Notes under the pieces: generated by a model | The model's input: only the letters and a program-made list of their open reading frames with translations | Told to the model about the DNA's origin: nothing | The model's database searches: none | In this document: positions 22,372 to 34,375 of the stretch, piece after piece | How positions within the stretch are numbered: position 1 is the stretch's first letter | Layout: the number at the start of each line of letters is the position of its first letter | Assembly: GCA_010405405.1 (NCBI GenBank) | Contig: MU004233.1 | Location: forward strand, 881,122-945,121 | From: Microthyrium microscopicum | Lineage: Eukaryota > Ascomycota > Dothideomycetes > Microthyriales > Microthyriaceae | Length of the DNA stretch: 64,000 nt | Reading direction: 5' to 3' | Translations under genes and position numbers: made by a program

Positions 22372-25300
22372 ATGTCAAAGAAACTGCCACATGTCGAGCG
22401 CCATGCCTCAACGGCTAGTTCAGGTGCTGAGAGTTGGACATCGCAAGAGACAATTAAAGGACTGTTTGGCGCTCGGCGGAATACACCAGTCAAGATTGTG
22501 ACGGGTAAGGATGATCGGTAAGTTTGAGTCTTGATTATGCTTTCTTTTCTGGCCAACTATTTTCTTGCCCGCCCTGTGGTATCCGAAAGCGTGTTTTCTT
22601 TGTTCAAGTGAACTGGGTGGTCCGGATCTTGTCCTATCCAAGCTCTTTGTTGCGCCCAATTTCGATGCGCATTGGAATTCAAGTTGGAACAACAATCAAT
22701 GGCTTCATTAGGCGAATCTAGAGTCTCAGGTTGTCCAAGGAGAACTGGCACTCGTTCATGAGCGTTCTTATATTTCTTTGCTGCCATGGAAATGCTGGCG
22801 GTTTGCGAACTGCCGCTTCGGCCATCGTCAGCCGTTGGATCTTGCTGTTCAGAAGCGTCTTTCAGAAGCTTTCTTTCCTTGCCAGAAGAGATCTTGATTG
22901 CTGACAAAAGATACAGAGACGACTCAGAAGTGTCTCCAGGTTCGCAACCAGACTCGGGATACCCCAGAACCAACAAACCTTTACCGAACATGTCGGCGAT
23001 AGCTCCATGGGAGACTGGAGATTCTCCTACCATGGATAGACTTCGGCAGACTTCCGTTGGATCTTCAGGTGGCAGCAATAGGGTTCCTCAAATCCAGAGA
23101 CAACCTCCAACGACCGTTTCGCCGTCGCCTCATTACCCGCTCAGGAACGCAAGTGGCAATCCGGTAACCCCAAATGGGCTCTTCTCGAGCTTTTACGACG
23201 ATTCTTCTGAAGAAATGGCGCAACTTTCGCCTGCTTTTCGACCCGGCAGTTCACAAGAAGACATGGGGTATCCAGAAAATGATCGGAGGCCTTCCGTGGC
23301 AAGCGCAACAACAATCAGCAGTATCGGATCCAAGTCTAGCGCCAGAGGTCCCAATTACCACAAGAAACTGGGCAACTTTTTTGGTGACGACTTTCCTGGA
23401 CTCGAGGCAGTTTCCAGACAGAATTCGGAATCCTCATTGCCACCAAACGCTATCTTGCAATATGCTGGCGGTAACAATAGCAGCAACAATCTGAATCCAC
23501 GAGCCAGGAAAAATTCTGCCAACAATGTACCTCACATTAGTCGCCCAGTTTCACCTGCCAGTTTCGCCGGTCGACCAAAGACACCACATGCCAGTGAGGT
23601 TACGCCTTGGGAGTTTCAAGAAGGCGGAAAGGTAGGATTAGTCGCTATTGCCCACTTTATATATATAAACATGATGCTAAATTATAGCAGGATCTACCTC
23701 CTCCTCCACCTCCACCTCATAGTACAGATCGAGATCGCGCATCATTATCCAAGGCAACTAGAACTCATAACCATCGACTGCACTTTCCCGGGCACAAACA
23801 TACGCGAAGCAAGGACGAACCCACGAATAATGCAACTCCTGGACTGGCTCTACGGCCTTCACTGAGCAGACAAGAGTCAAATGCAAGTTTCGGGCGAGCC
23901 GAACTTTCACATTCTTCCAATGCATCCAACCCGAACCTAAAAGCTAACCTTACACCCCGACCACCTAGCCCAACACCCAGTTTTGCTAGCATCAATACCA
24001 TGTCTCAAAGATCAGGTCATCACAAACGAGGGCTATTTGACAAATATCTACGACGTCGAGACAAACATGGGTTTATTGATAACATTCCCGCAACTATGCC
24101 GGGCTCAACTACGTCCTTGACTGCTAGAAACGGAAAGACGCAGAAACTAGAAACGCTCCCTACCGCTCCAGGCAAAAAGTTTAGCTTTGCCGGAGATGCT
24201 CTCCCACCAGTTCCTGGCCCAGCGACAAAGGACGGGAGAATACGTCCTTTCTTGAAATCGAAAAAGACTGCAGTCAGCATCAATGAGTTTGGGCCTCCAA
24301 CTCGCGATGGCAACGATCCCAACCTCGCACGGGGTCAAGGCAATGCAAAGAACCAATTGAACATGGATTTCGGCGATCTCTCGGATTATGTGAGCAGTAA
24401 ACCACAGGCACCAGAGCCTGTAGATGCTGGAATATTTACAGGACTGGAACCGGAAACTCAAAATCATACCGTCATACCTCCTGCGCGTGAAGAACCAATG
24501 GAGGATGGCAAATGGGCTGCTCCTGATTCATGGGGTGTTGTGGCTACAGTCGACGACAACATGGCTCGATTACGAGAATTTGACGAGAATGGCAATTCGT
24601 TGGAAGAAGACTCGGGTCCACCATATTGTTTGCGAATATTCCGAGGGAATGACACATTTGCTGTTCTGTCAGTTCCTCTCAATACGACTGTGGCAGACAT
24701 CATTGAACTGATACGGAAGAAAACGTACACTCCTACTGATCCAACTAAACTCGAGAACTTTGTTATCGTCATGAAGAAGCATGATGTTTCTCGACAATTG
24801 GAGGGCAACGAGAGGCCCTTGGTGATTCAAAAGCGGCTTCTGGAACAAGCAGGATATGTGGAGGCGGACCGAATAGAAGATGTTGGTAGAGAGGACAACA
24901 GCTATCTTTGCCGCTTCACGTTTTTACCACAAAAGGAAGCTGGCTTTACTACTTTGGACAAGGTTTTGCCAATTGACGAAAAAACTACTGGAAAATACTC
25001 TCACGTCGATCTTCAAGGAAAGAATTTGATCACTATTCCTGTTGTCCTACACAAAAACGCCACAGACATTGTCTCTCTCAATCTCTCTCGAAATCTGGCC
25101 ATGTCAATACCGAACGACTTTATACAAGCTTGTGTCAACCTCCGAGAAATCAAGTTCTGTAGTAATGAGTGCTGGAAAATCCCGCCAAGCTTCACACATG
25201 CCACCCGATTGACAATGCTGGACCTTTCCACAAACCGAATTGAGCAGCTTGAGCATACCGAACTCAACAGATTGTCCCATCTGGCTAGCCTCAGAATCGC

Positions 25301-28300
25301 CAATAACAATCTCACCACACTTCCAAGGTATTTTGGTCAATACAAATTCATGCGGAGTCTAAATATTTCCTCTAATGGCTTCACATCATTTCCAGACGTA
25401 ATTCAGGATATAACATCACTCATAGACCTGGATATAAGCTTCAACCTAATGTCGAAACTCCCCAACCTTGGAAATTTGACATCTCTTGAAAGGTTATGGG
25501 CTACAAACAATCGATTCACAGGATCTTTCCACCCCTCAACTGCAAACCTGATAAATCTGCGCGAAGTTGATATCCGCCACAACGCTTTGGAAGATATTGA
25601 CATCTTTTGCAAAATGCCAAAGCTAGAGTATCTTCTGGTTGGTTACAACAATATCTCCACCTTTGAGGGAAGCTTTCACGCCCTTCGTGGGCTATCTCTC
25701 AACAGCAACCCAGTCACGAAATTCGACATTACGTCTCCTCTACCTTCGCTGGGTAATCTTAGACTGGAGCGAGCCAAATTATCTGCTTTGCCTGATGACC
25801 TCTTTCAAAAGATCCCCAACCTCAACAAGCTTGCCCTTGATAAAAATCATTTCGTCTCCCTATCACCTAATATAGGCAAACTAGTACACTTGGAGTACCT
25901 GACTCTTGCTCAGAATTCTCTGAGTAGTCTCCCCCCTGAAATTGGCCGTTTAGTAGAGCTCAAATACCTGGATATGCGAGAAAACAACCTCAATGTCCTC
26001 CCGCCTCAAATTTGGTTTTTGCGGAAGCTAGAAACCTTGAACCTCTCCTCCAATGTTCTTGGGTCTTTTCCTAAACCTGGGGCTCCGCTTCCTGCATTGC
26101 CAGAAGATACAGTGTATAACTCAGTCGAGTCGAAAGAAGAAGAACTTGGCACGCTTGGCCATCTGCAGTATCGCCGGCCTAGCGCCGCTACTACGGGTTC
26201 GGGCAGTCTGAGCTCATCACCTGGTGCACAGAGTCGTAAGGGCTCAGTAGCGTCACAACTAACGGCATCGAGGAAGCCATCTTTTGTATCGAGAGGATCA
26301 GATGCAACCACTACGACGCTGAACACATTAGCTCCAATCACGAGAAAGGACTCAAGCTTGTCGAATCGTCTAATGTCGACCTTTGCTGGCTCAATGCGAT
26401 ATCTTAACCTGGCAGATAACCGGTTACAAGATGAGGTATTTGATGAAATCGCACTCCTTCCGGAGCTCCGGGTCCTCAACTTATCCTACAACATTCTCTA
26501 CGATCTACCTCCCCGTACTCTCCGGAGATGGACGCATCTTGATGAGCTTTACCTATCTGGTAATGAGTTGCGCTCGCTTCCAGCAGAAGATCTTGACGAA
26601 ATTAACTCACTTCGCGTTCTTCACATCAACTGCAACAAGTTCCAAGTTCTACCAGCTGAGTTAGCCAAGGTTTCCAAACTTGCCATCATGGACGTCGGCA
26701 GCAACGCTCTCAAGTACAATGTCTCCAACTGGCCCTATGACTGGAATTGGAACTGGAACCATCAACTCAAGTATCTTAACATGTCTGGAAACACGCGTCT
26801 TGAAATCAAACCTGGAACCAACAAGCAAACCCCTCGAGGTGACAAAGATCTGACTGATTTCTCATCCTTACAGAAACTTCGGATTCTTGGTCTCATGGAT
26901 GTCACACTTCGATCTCAAGTTCCCGATCAATCGGAGGATCGTCGAGTGCGCACTGCTGGGTCTCAAGTGGGCAGTATGTCGTATGGTATGGCTGATTCTT
27001 TGGGCAAAAACGAACATTTGTCGATACTGGATATGGTCGTTGATCGATTCCGAAGTCATGATGATGAGGTATTATTGGGGCTATTTGATGCTCCAGCTTC
27101 CTCCATGGGCGGCTCGAAAATCGCCAAGTACCTGCACGAGCATTTCAAGCATAGATTTTCGGACGAACTGGAAAAACTGAAAAATCCCGAAATCGCAGCT
27201 GATGCCCTACGCCGGACATTCCTGAACTTGAACAAGGAACTGGCCATTATTATGAACCAGCACAAGGAAAGGGAGAGAAAAAAGCAGTTAGCAGCAGAGA
27301 ACCCAAGTGTTCTCTCTACTACTGAAGCTCCAATCGTCCCTGCTATAGAGCTGTCCGACGAAGATCTTCTGTCCGGGTGTGTTGGTACTGTGCTTTTCAT
27401 CAAAGAGATGCAACTTTTTGTCGCCAATGTTGGTGATGCTACCGCACTATTGGTTGATTCTGAGGGTAACCATCGCGTCATCACTCGCAAACATGATCCA
27501 ACGGAACCTGATGAACGGGCGCGAATTCGAGTGGCAGGCGGTTATGTTTCGAGACAGGGTAAATTGAACGACGTCTTGGGAGTTTCCCGTGCCTTTGGGT
27601 ACATACAGCATTCTCCATCCATGATCGCGGCACCGCATACGGCTCATATTCAAATCACAGACTCCCACGAGATGATAATTCTTGCCTCACAAGAACTATG
27701 GCATTACATGTCCCATGACTTTGCTGTCGACATGGCCCGCACCGAGCGAAGAGACCTCATGAGAGCAGCACAGAAGCTTCGCGATCTAGCGATTGCATTT
27801 GGCGCCTCTTCCAAGCTCATGATTATGATCATTGGCGTAAGCGATCTCAAGAAGAAGGAAGCCCTTCAAGTTCGAACTCATAGTATGTCCATGAGCCCAT
27901 CGGGACTTGCAGACGACTTCTTCCCTCGCAGCCGTGGTCGTAGGGACAAGAATGCGCCTTTCGATTCGCGTCTGGCTCGCCTGGATCAAGAGGTCGATCC
28001 TCCTCAAGGGCAGGTCAGCTTGGTGTTTACCGATATCAAAAACTCTACCTTCCTCTGGGAAACATATCCTATTGCTATGCGATCTGCCATCAGAATGCAC
28101 AATGAGCTCATGCGCCGTCAACTTCGCATCATTGGTGGTTATGAAGTCAAGACTGAAGGTGATGCTTTCATCGTCTCCTTCCCTACCGTTACTTCCGCCT
28201 TGCTCTGGGCATTTACCATGCAAATCCAACTGCTTGAGGTGCCCTGGCCCACTGAGATTCTGAACAGTGTCAACGGCCAAGAGGTTTCTGACCAGGATGG

Positions 28301-29159
28301 CAATGTCATATTCCGCGGCCTTTCCGTCCGCATGGGCATTCATTGGGGCCAGCCAGTGTGCGAAGTTGACCCTGTTACAAAGCGTATGGACTATTTTGGT
28401 CCTATGGTAAATCGTAGCGCTCGTATCAGTAGCGTTGCTGACGGTGGACAAATTACCGTGTCGACGGAGTTCATTAGTGAGATTCAACGTCTGCTCGAAA
28501 CTCACGTCGATGAAGATCGCTCTGGCTCTATGGACTCTGGTGAGGACCCAAGCTTTGTCGACGACGCGCTCGCCCAGCAAATCAAGCGTGAACTCCGCTC
28601 CCTCAGTTCCCAGGGGTTCGAAGTCAAGGAACTCGGCGAGAAACGCCTCAAGGGCCTCGAAAATCCAGAATATATATATCTCATGTATCCACACGCTCTG
28701 AGCAGCCGACTTTTGGTGCAGCAACAACGCGCCGAAGCCGAAGCAGCGCGTTCACTCGCCGGCCAAGGTCTCAAGCCGCAAGACAGTTCGCTGGCAGTCG
28801 ATGTCGATAACGTCTGGGATTTGTGTGCTGTTGCCCTTCGTCTGGAGACTCTCTGTAGTTCACTAGAAAATCCACGCGGCAGCGGACTAAAGCCGCCAGA
28901 GACAGCTTTCCTGGAGCGTATCAAAGAAGGCGGAGGAGAGATCACAGACCGTTTCTTACTGAATATCGTGGAGCACCAAGTATCCAGGATCGAGACGTGC
29001 ATCAACACACTCGCCCTGCGTAATCTGGTCCGCCCATTCAAAAACGGTGTGCAAGCTCAAGCCTGCCCGATTTCAGACATCTTCGCCGAACTCGCAAACT
29101 CCCTCTCCGAACTCAACACCTTGCGCGAAAACGCACAGAATCGCATCACAGAACTCTAG
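22372..29159 (+). CDS. fungal adenylate cyclase (RA, LRR, PP2C-like, cyclase)
   Basis: Makes cAMP from ATP as output of Ras/G-alpha signalling at the membrane. The certain part runs from 22866 or earlier to 29159 with one intron, 23632-23690. From the ATG at 22990 (MSAIAPWETG) it gives 2036 residues. The order is: low-complexity N-terminus; Ras-association domain at about 24610-24930 (PPYCLRIFRGNDTF); some 20 leucine-rich repeats at 25000-26800, split by a Ser-rich insert at 26100-26380; a PP2C-like domain at about 27000-27830; and a class III cyclase domain at about 28010-28480 (SLVFTDIKNSTFLWE, DYFGPMVNRSARI). The 5' end is uncertain. An exon 22372-22517 (MSKKLPHVERHAST..., donor GTAAGT) joined to an acceptor at 22865 keeps the frame, but its intron would be 348 nt. 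The ATGs at 22786 and 22990 are alternatives. Confidence 0.9.
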
Positions 29160-31652
29160 ATACCCCGATACATCACAGCCACCATCCTTATCTCTCAAAA
29201 TATCATTTCCACCTCCTCCACCCAAACGACACAAGTCTTTTCTTCCTGTATACCACCAAATCCCCCAAATATCTGCACATATACCCCCCAGCCCCTGACT
29301 ACTACTGTCTATACCTGAATCTATTATTATTATTCGTAGATACCCTTCCCACCTAACGACCCGAAAGACTTGGATGAAACTCGTTTTGCGAAATCTTCCC
29401 TATTATTGTTGGCCTCCTCAGAGCCAGCGGCGGCTCTGGTGGTTATACTATACTTGCTTCTTGTAATTGGCATTGGTGGATATTTTCTGGTGGCATCATT
29501 GCGCATTGGGTGGGTTTTTAGCGTTGTTGTTGTTGGGCTGGGCTGGGTTGGGTTGATATGCGTAGATGGTTAGATAGCCAATTTGATTGGTGTTGATTAT
29601 GTGTATATGCTGATATTGTGTTTTTTGTTGCTGGGTATATATATGGTGATGGCTGATTTATTGATGGTTGTATTTGGGGGATATGGGTGGGTTTGTGATA
29701 TTATTGGATTGTTGCTTAAACAGCCTTCTTCTCCTGCCGCTGCCCGTTCACTATGATTGAGAAATCTACATCAGGCTTTTGGTTGTCGGATCTACCAGAC
29801 GTCTTGTTTTTAAGAAAAAATGAGACGAGAAGGGTTACTGGGCGCTAAATGAACAAGTGTCACTAGGCGGACGCATTCTCCAATTTGACTATTCATAAGT
29901 ACACTGCTACTGCTGAGGAAAGCTATGCCATCGCAATCTATGGCTTCTATCACGATCTATGGCTTCTATCACGATCTATGGCTTCTATCACGATCTATGG
30001 CTTCTATCGCACTCTCTGGCTCCCATCGCACTCTCTGGCGGCCCGACGATCAAAATCGTAAAGAGATACATAACCTAACGAATCGTTTTGTGAATTGCTT
30101 CAGCCTAAGTAAAACAGTCACAAAATCTCTCAGCCAGACCGAGGCACTAAATTTACCACCCTGAATACACGAAATTATAACAAAGAAAAAATGACGCCAA
30201 CCTCATAAAAGTAATATAAAGAGTTGCAGTTGCCTAGAATAGTAATTTTCAGAGTGATCGACTGTCTGGATGACATGTCGTTGGGCATTTATAAAAACGT
30301 GGAAGGCAGATGTATGCGGCTCTTTGCCGCAAATCCCGATCCACGTTGCCGGAAAGTTGCATGTCAACTTACAACCTTGGTAGAGTAGTAAGGGATGGGA
30401 ATTGTCGAAACTGGATTCCCTACGGTTCCCTAGGGTTCGAGAATGCAGGATAAAGAAAGGGCATTGAAACGTCATTGGAATCCACAAGGGATTTGGGACG
30501 GGTTGCAGGAAAAGGATGGCAAAGTTATGCGTGATAAGACGGTTTTCTTGGTCAAAGTGACATCACTAGAGGATTATGAGGTAAGAGGATCGAGATCGAT
30601 GAGACTGAACTGGGTCTGGATTTTGGGGATGCGTTTATTCTGGACTCGATTGTTTCAACTGAGCCAGAAACCTAGATGGGAAAAGAAAGATAGGGATGGA
30701 GAGAATGATTCTTGTGACAAATTTAGAGTAAACCGTTGATTGTAAATGATGGTACAAAGAACGAGGCTCTCCACGTGTAGATGCACATTGCAGGCAAGGT
30801 AGGGGCAAGATCTCCAACTTGATTTCCCTTTTCATCATACAATCGACAATGACTCTGTAACAAGATGGATAGATCTACCTATCTTCCTTGTTTTCTATCT
30901 CTCCTGATAATAATTATATCTACCTCATCTACCTCATCTACCTACAATTCACTGGTACCTAAAGCTCCTATCTCTCCTGATATCGCCCTGTCTCCACTCA
31001 AACAGCCATGAATCACATTTCCATGGGACCCATATCAGTTATCGTCCAGCTCCACCTTTTGCCCAACCAAAACTTTGCCATCTCACATTATTCTCAGGCT
31101 CTCAGCCAAATATTTAAGCGCACAGGCCTGCGGTAGACCAGTTTTATTCAGCCTTGCGACTGCTTCTTTTCCAACAGTTTCAAAGTTTTGCGCGAATTTC
31201 GTTCTGTAACAAACGCCATTGCCTTTTTGTCCCAGCACCATCTTCCACGCCTCGTACCAAGAACTTTGTTCCACCGCAAGCTTCTGGTCGTGTTCTGGCG
31301 CGTCACTAGATTGCATCCGCCCAATCACACCCATCCATCCAGCTTGTCGTCGAATATAGCGTTCCACTACATCAAGAGTCGCTTTCGCCCCTTTCCGCCC
31401 AGATTTTCGCCTTTTAAGTTTAATCGATTGAAGCGTCGAATAGCGAGCAAACACATCAATTCCAACGAGTCAAACGATCACACTTGTTTGCATTCCTTCT
31501 ACAGCCAACAACCCTTGCTGTATATCAACTCTTTTCCGACCCGCCGACTGTAACCGCATTGAATCATTCTTCCTTGAATATATCCAACTGGAAGCATTTC
31601 ATGGTTGCGTCAGACGAACATTCACCAACATTATTAGCATTTCTACAACAAA
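29160..31652. other. gene-free stretch with tandem repeats
   Basis: About 2.5 kb downstream of adenylate cyclase with no recognised gene. It contains the 19-bp minisatellite at 29923-30040 and a TCATCTACCT repeat near 30922-30950. Small frames on both strands have no family resemblance. Confidence 0.5.
29923..30040 (+). repeat. 19-bp minisatellite, about 6 copies
   Basis: The unit GGCTTCTATCACGATCTAT recurs with an exact 19-bp period (unit starts at 29942, 29961, 29980, 29999, 30018 and 30037). The last two copies have diverged and the first is partial. Confidence 0.9.
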
Positions 31653-32185
31653 ATGTACAACACAATGGAAGACGGACAAGGAAGATTCGCAGAAAGAGTA
31701 AGTTAATCCACCAACAACCATTCTCCACAGTATTGCGGAGACACCCATCGTTCCCAGAAACCTGTCGATCATCCAAACTAACTTTTCCCTCCCTCTAGGA
31801 CGCAGTGTACGAAAAATATCTCCATCTCTCGCAACAATCCCTCCGTCTAAAATTCTCCCTCTCCCACAAAGCCTCCTCCTCCGACTCGCCACTCTCCCGC
31901 CAAACCAGCACGCGCAGCAACTCACACTCGCCCACGCTCTCACCCATCGATGAAGCTACGCCAGCGCTCTATGGCGCTTCACTGCTCAGCGTTGCAGATG
32001 ATCTCAGCGCGCTGATGGAAGTCAACCAGCAGATCAAGGCGACGCTGACAGAACTGCTGAACTGCCCGAGTGTTAAACTAGATCGCGGATACCGTGCGTG
32101 GGTGCAGGAGAGGTTGATGGAGGCGGAGCATGAGATTCGGCAGCAGAGGAGACGGAGGAGTAGCAATGATCGCAGGATGTCATGA
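31653..32185 (+). CDS. small conserved fungal protein, function unknown
   Basis: Two exons, 31653-31697 and 31799-32185, joined across a 101-nt intron (donor GTAAGT, branch ACTAAC, acceptor CTCTAG); 143 residues. The protein reads MYNTMEDGQGRFAERD, then AVYEKYLHLSQQSLRLKF, a Ser/Pro-rich middle, and a helical end with LMEVNQQIKATLTELLNC and WVQERLMEAEHEIRQQRRRR. I believe this pattern (a short YEKYL..SQQSL helix and a terminal helix around a tRNA-like-free Ser-rich linker) recurs in uncharacterised ascomycete proteins, but I cannot name a function. It has no signal peptide or membrane segment. The coding strand changes from C-rich to G-rich midway. Confidence 0.75.
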
Positions 32186-34375
32186 ATACAATTCAAAGAC
32201 AACTCGTCAGGATTAAGGGAGAGAACTCCTCCTAATAATCCTTCGTATGGGCGGCGCAGTTACAAAAGCCTTTGTGGATTGCAGAAATAATAGATATGAA
32301 CGGCACACAAAGCAAAGTTGCCCACAGCATGGAAGGAAGAGATGGATTCTTCAACAAACTTGGCATAGCATACCGTACATGATTGTAATAGTCTTAATTT
32401 TCAGTAATTGATACCCCCTTGGTCTACGGACCTCTTTGCTATTCAAACATCATCTCTCATACATCATCTCTCATACATCTGCTCTTATTCATTCATTCTT
32501 CTTGGTTGTACTGTGAGGCAAGGAGCTGAAATAGGAAGGGAAAAAAAAGTTACCCCTCATTTGATACAGTGACGGATTGGGACGCATTTGATTTTCCGCA
32601 AGCGTCAAAATCCATGAGTACATATGCATCTCCATGGTCTGGAATACGAGGTACCTCAGCGCTAAAGTACATATATGTACCTGTATCTGCAAATGCTTGC
32701 TCGTTGTAGTGATGAAGGGGGAAAGTACGGTACCGTAGTGTATCTCTCGTGATATCAGCACTGGTGCATACATGGTATGCCAATCCTGCGAGGCAAGTAG
32801 TATTTATTTCATAGGCTCGCTTCATGGTTCGCTTGGAAAGCTTAAACCTGGTCCGGGGACTTTCCATTGCTAACAATCGAAATTTGACTTTTATCTCCCC
32901 TCTGCCTCTGATGAGAGGTGGGAAGATTTATGCATCAGGTCTCAGGGCTAAACTTGTCATCCAGTTACAGTTGACGATTTATGTACGCAGTAGGATTCTG
33001 CTAGTTCGCTGCAGGCCTAAAGAAGAAGCGGTATTTAGTCATCTACGATAGCCTATAGAGATCAGTATGAAGATTCGGTTGCATGAAGGATGGTTGTCAG
33101 AAATGAGGAACGGGAAAGTGAAATTGGAACGCGTGACAACGGGACTTGATGCTACTACTTAGTAAAGGTATATGCCGGTGGATATGGGAGACGCGTTCAG
33201 TAATTCGCTAGTTTGTAGTTCGGCGACGGGAGGAGATGGGGTACATCGTGACTACTGCGGGTATATTGAGAGCGTCTAAGATCAATCGGAGAAAAGACTG
33301 AGACAAGATGCAAGTCGAGTGAAAGTGTTTCGGTTGTCTATCTTGTAGCAAAATAAGGCAGGTGTGGATGGAATTCGGAGAGTTTATCGAGTCGTTGAAT
33401 TACTTAGAAAACACATGGCTGCAAGGGGAAGGCGCATGGCTTCCTTTCTTCGGTCCCAAGAATCAAGAGTCAAAGCTGCTACCACCCAGCTCAGACAATA
33501 TCCAATGTTCCAACAACCTCAACACGAGATATCGTCAGTTCTTAGACAATTGCATACATCTCAACCATTGGACAAAGCCAAATATGCGGGGTTCACGATC
33601 GCGTCCAATCTGCAACAGCTCTCCAAGTCTTGCCTCTTGCGATGGTAAGTGCTGATCTTCAGGAGTGATATCAACCAAGGACAAGCCAAAATGGAACAAA
33701 GGGCCGGATGCCACGCGAGAGATCTCTGACCAGTGGTGGATTGTCTGGTCGTCAAGCATTATCCACGGCTAATTCAGCCAATTTTGTACTGTCCAGGACT
33801 GCCCCTGGCCGTTAGCACTGTTGGCTGCCAGACAAGATTGGTGGCCACCAAAGTCGACGCCCTTAGTCATGGCCTCCCGTTCCGAAAACGAGCATCCACA
33901 ATCCTCTCGACGAACCCAAAACAAACATTTCCCTCCAAGCTCTGAAGCTACGCTAAGGAATACTGTATGCATCTTTGCCCAGCTGGAGCACCAAAGGAAC
34001 TTCTGCAAAGTTCTGGGGTCCTGGCTCCAAATTCATCCAATCGCCTGCGCTGCCATCATCTCGACAAAGTCTCTCTTGCACTTCTCTTTTCAACCAAACA
34101 GATCAAAGCACTCCTGTAGCCAACCAGGCCTCTCCTCATTTGATACTCTCTCCCTGAGCGATATCATACATGCTTCACAGCTTCGCTCTTGAATTGCTTC
34201 TTCCTCCCCTCTCCTAGCCATTGCGGACTATCCTCACCATCCCTCGCTCCTCGAGCTTCACTCAGTGCTACGCCATGTCTGACTCGTCCCGGATGTCTTG
34301 CTTCCTTCACGTTCCATTGTGATCGTACTCCCTACCCTGTCTCTGCCCGTGCTGGCTCATATTACAGGCCTCGCA
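32186..34375. other. gene-free stretch upstream of the Ras GEF gene
   Basis: About 2.2 kb with no recognised gene. The 33362-33655 frames overlap each other in two phases and have no domain. The right 500 bp is pyrimidine-rich and probably the promoter and 5' UTR of the gene starting at 34376. Confidence 0.5.

Noticed and set aside
33362-33655. Two overlapping plus-strand frames of 94-97 residues
   Set aside because: Both frames are open at the same place, which suggests chance; no family resemblance.
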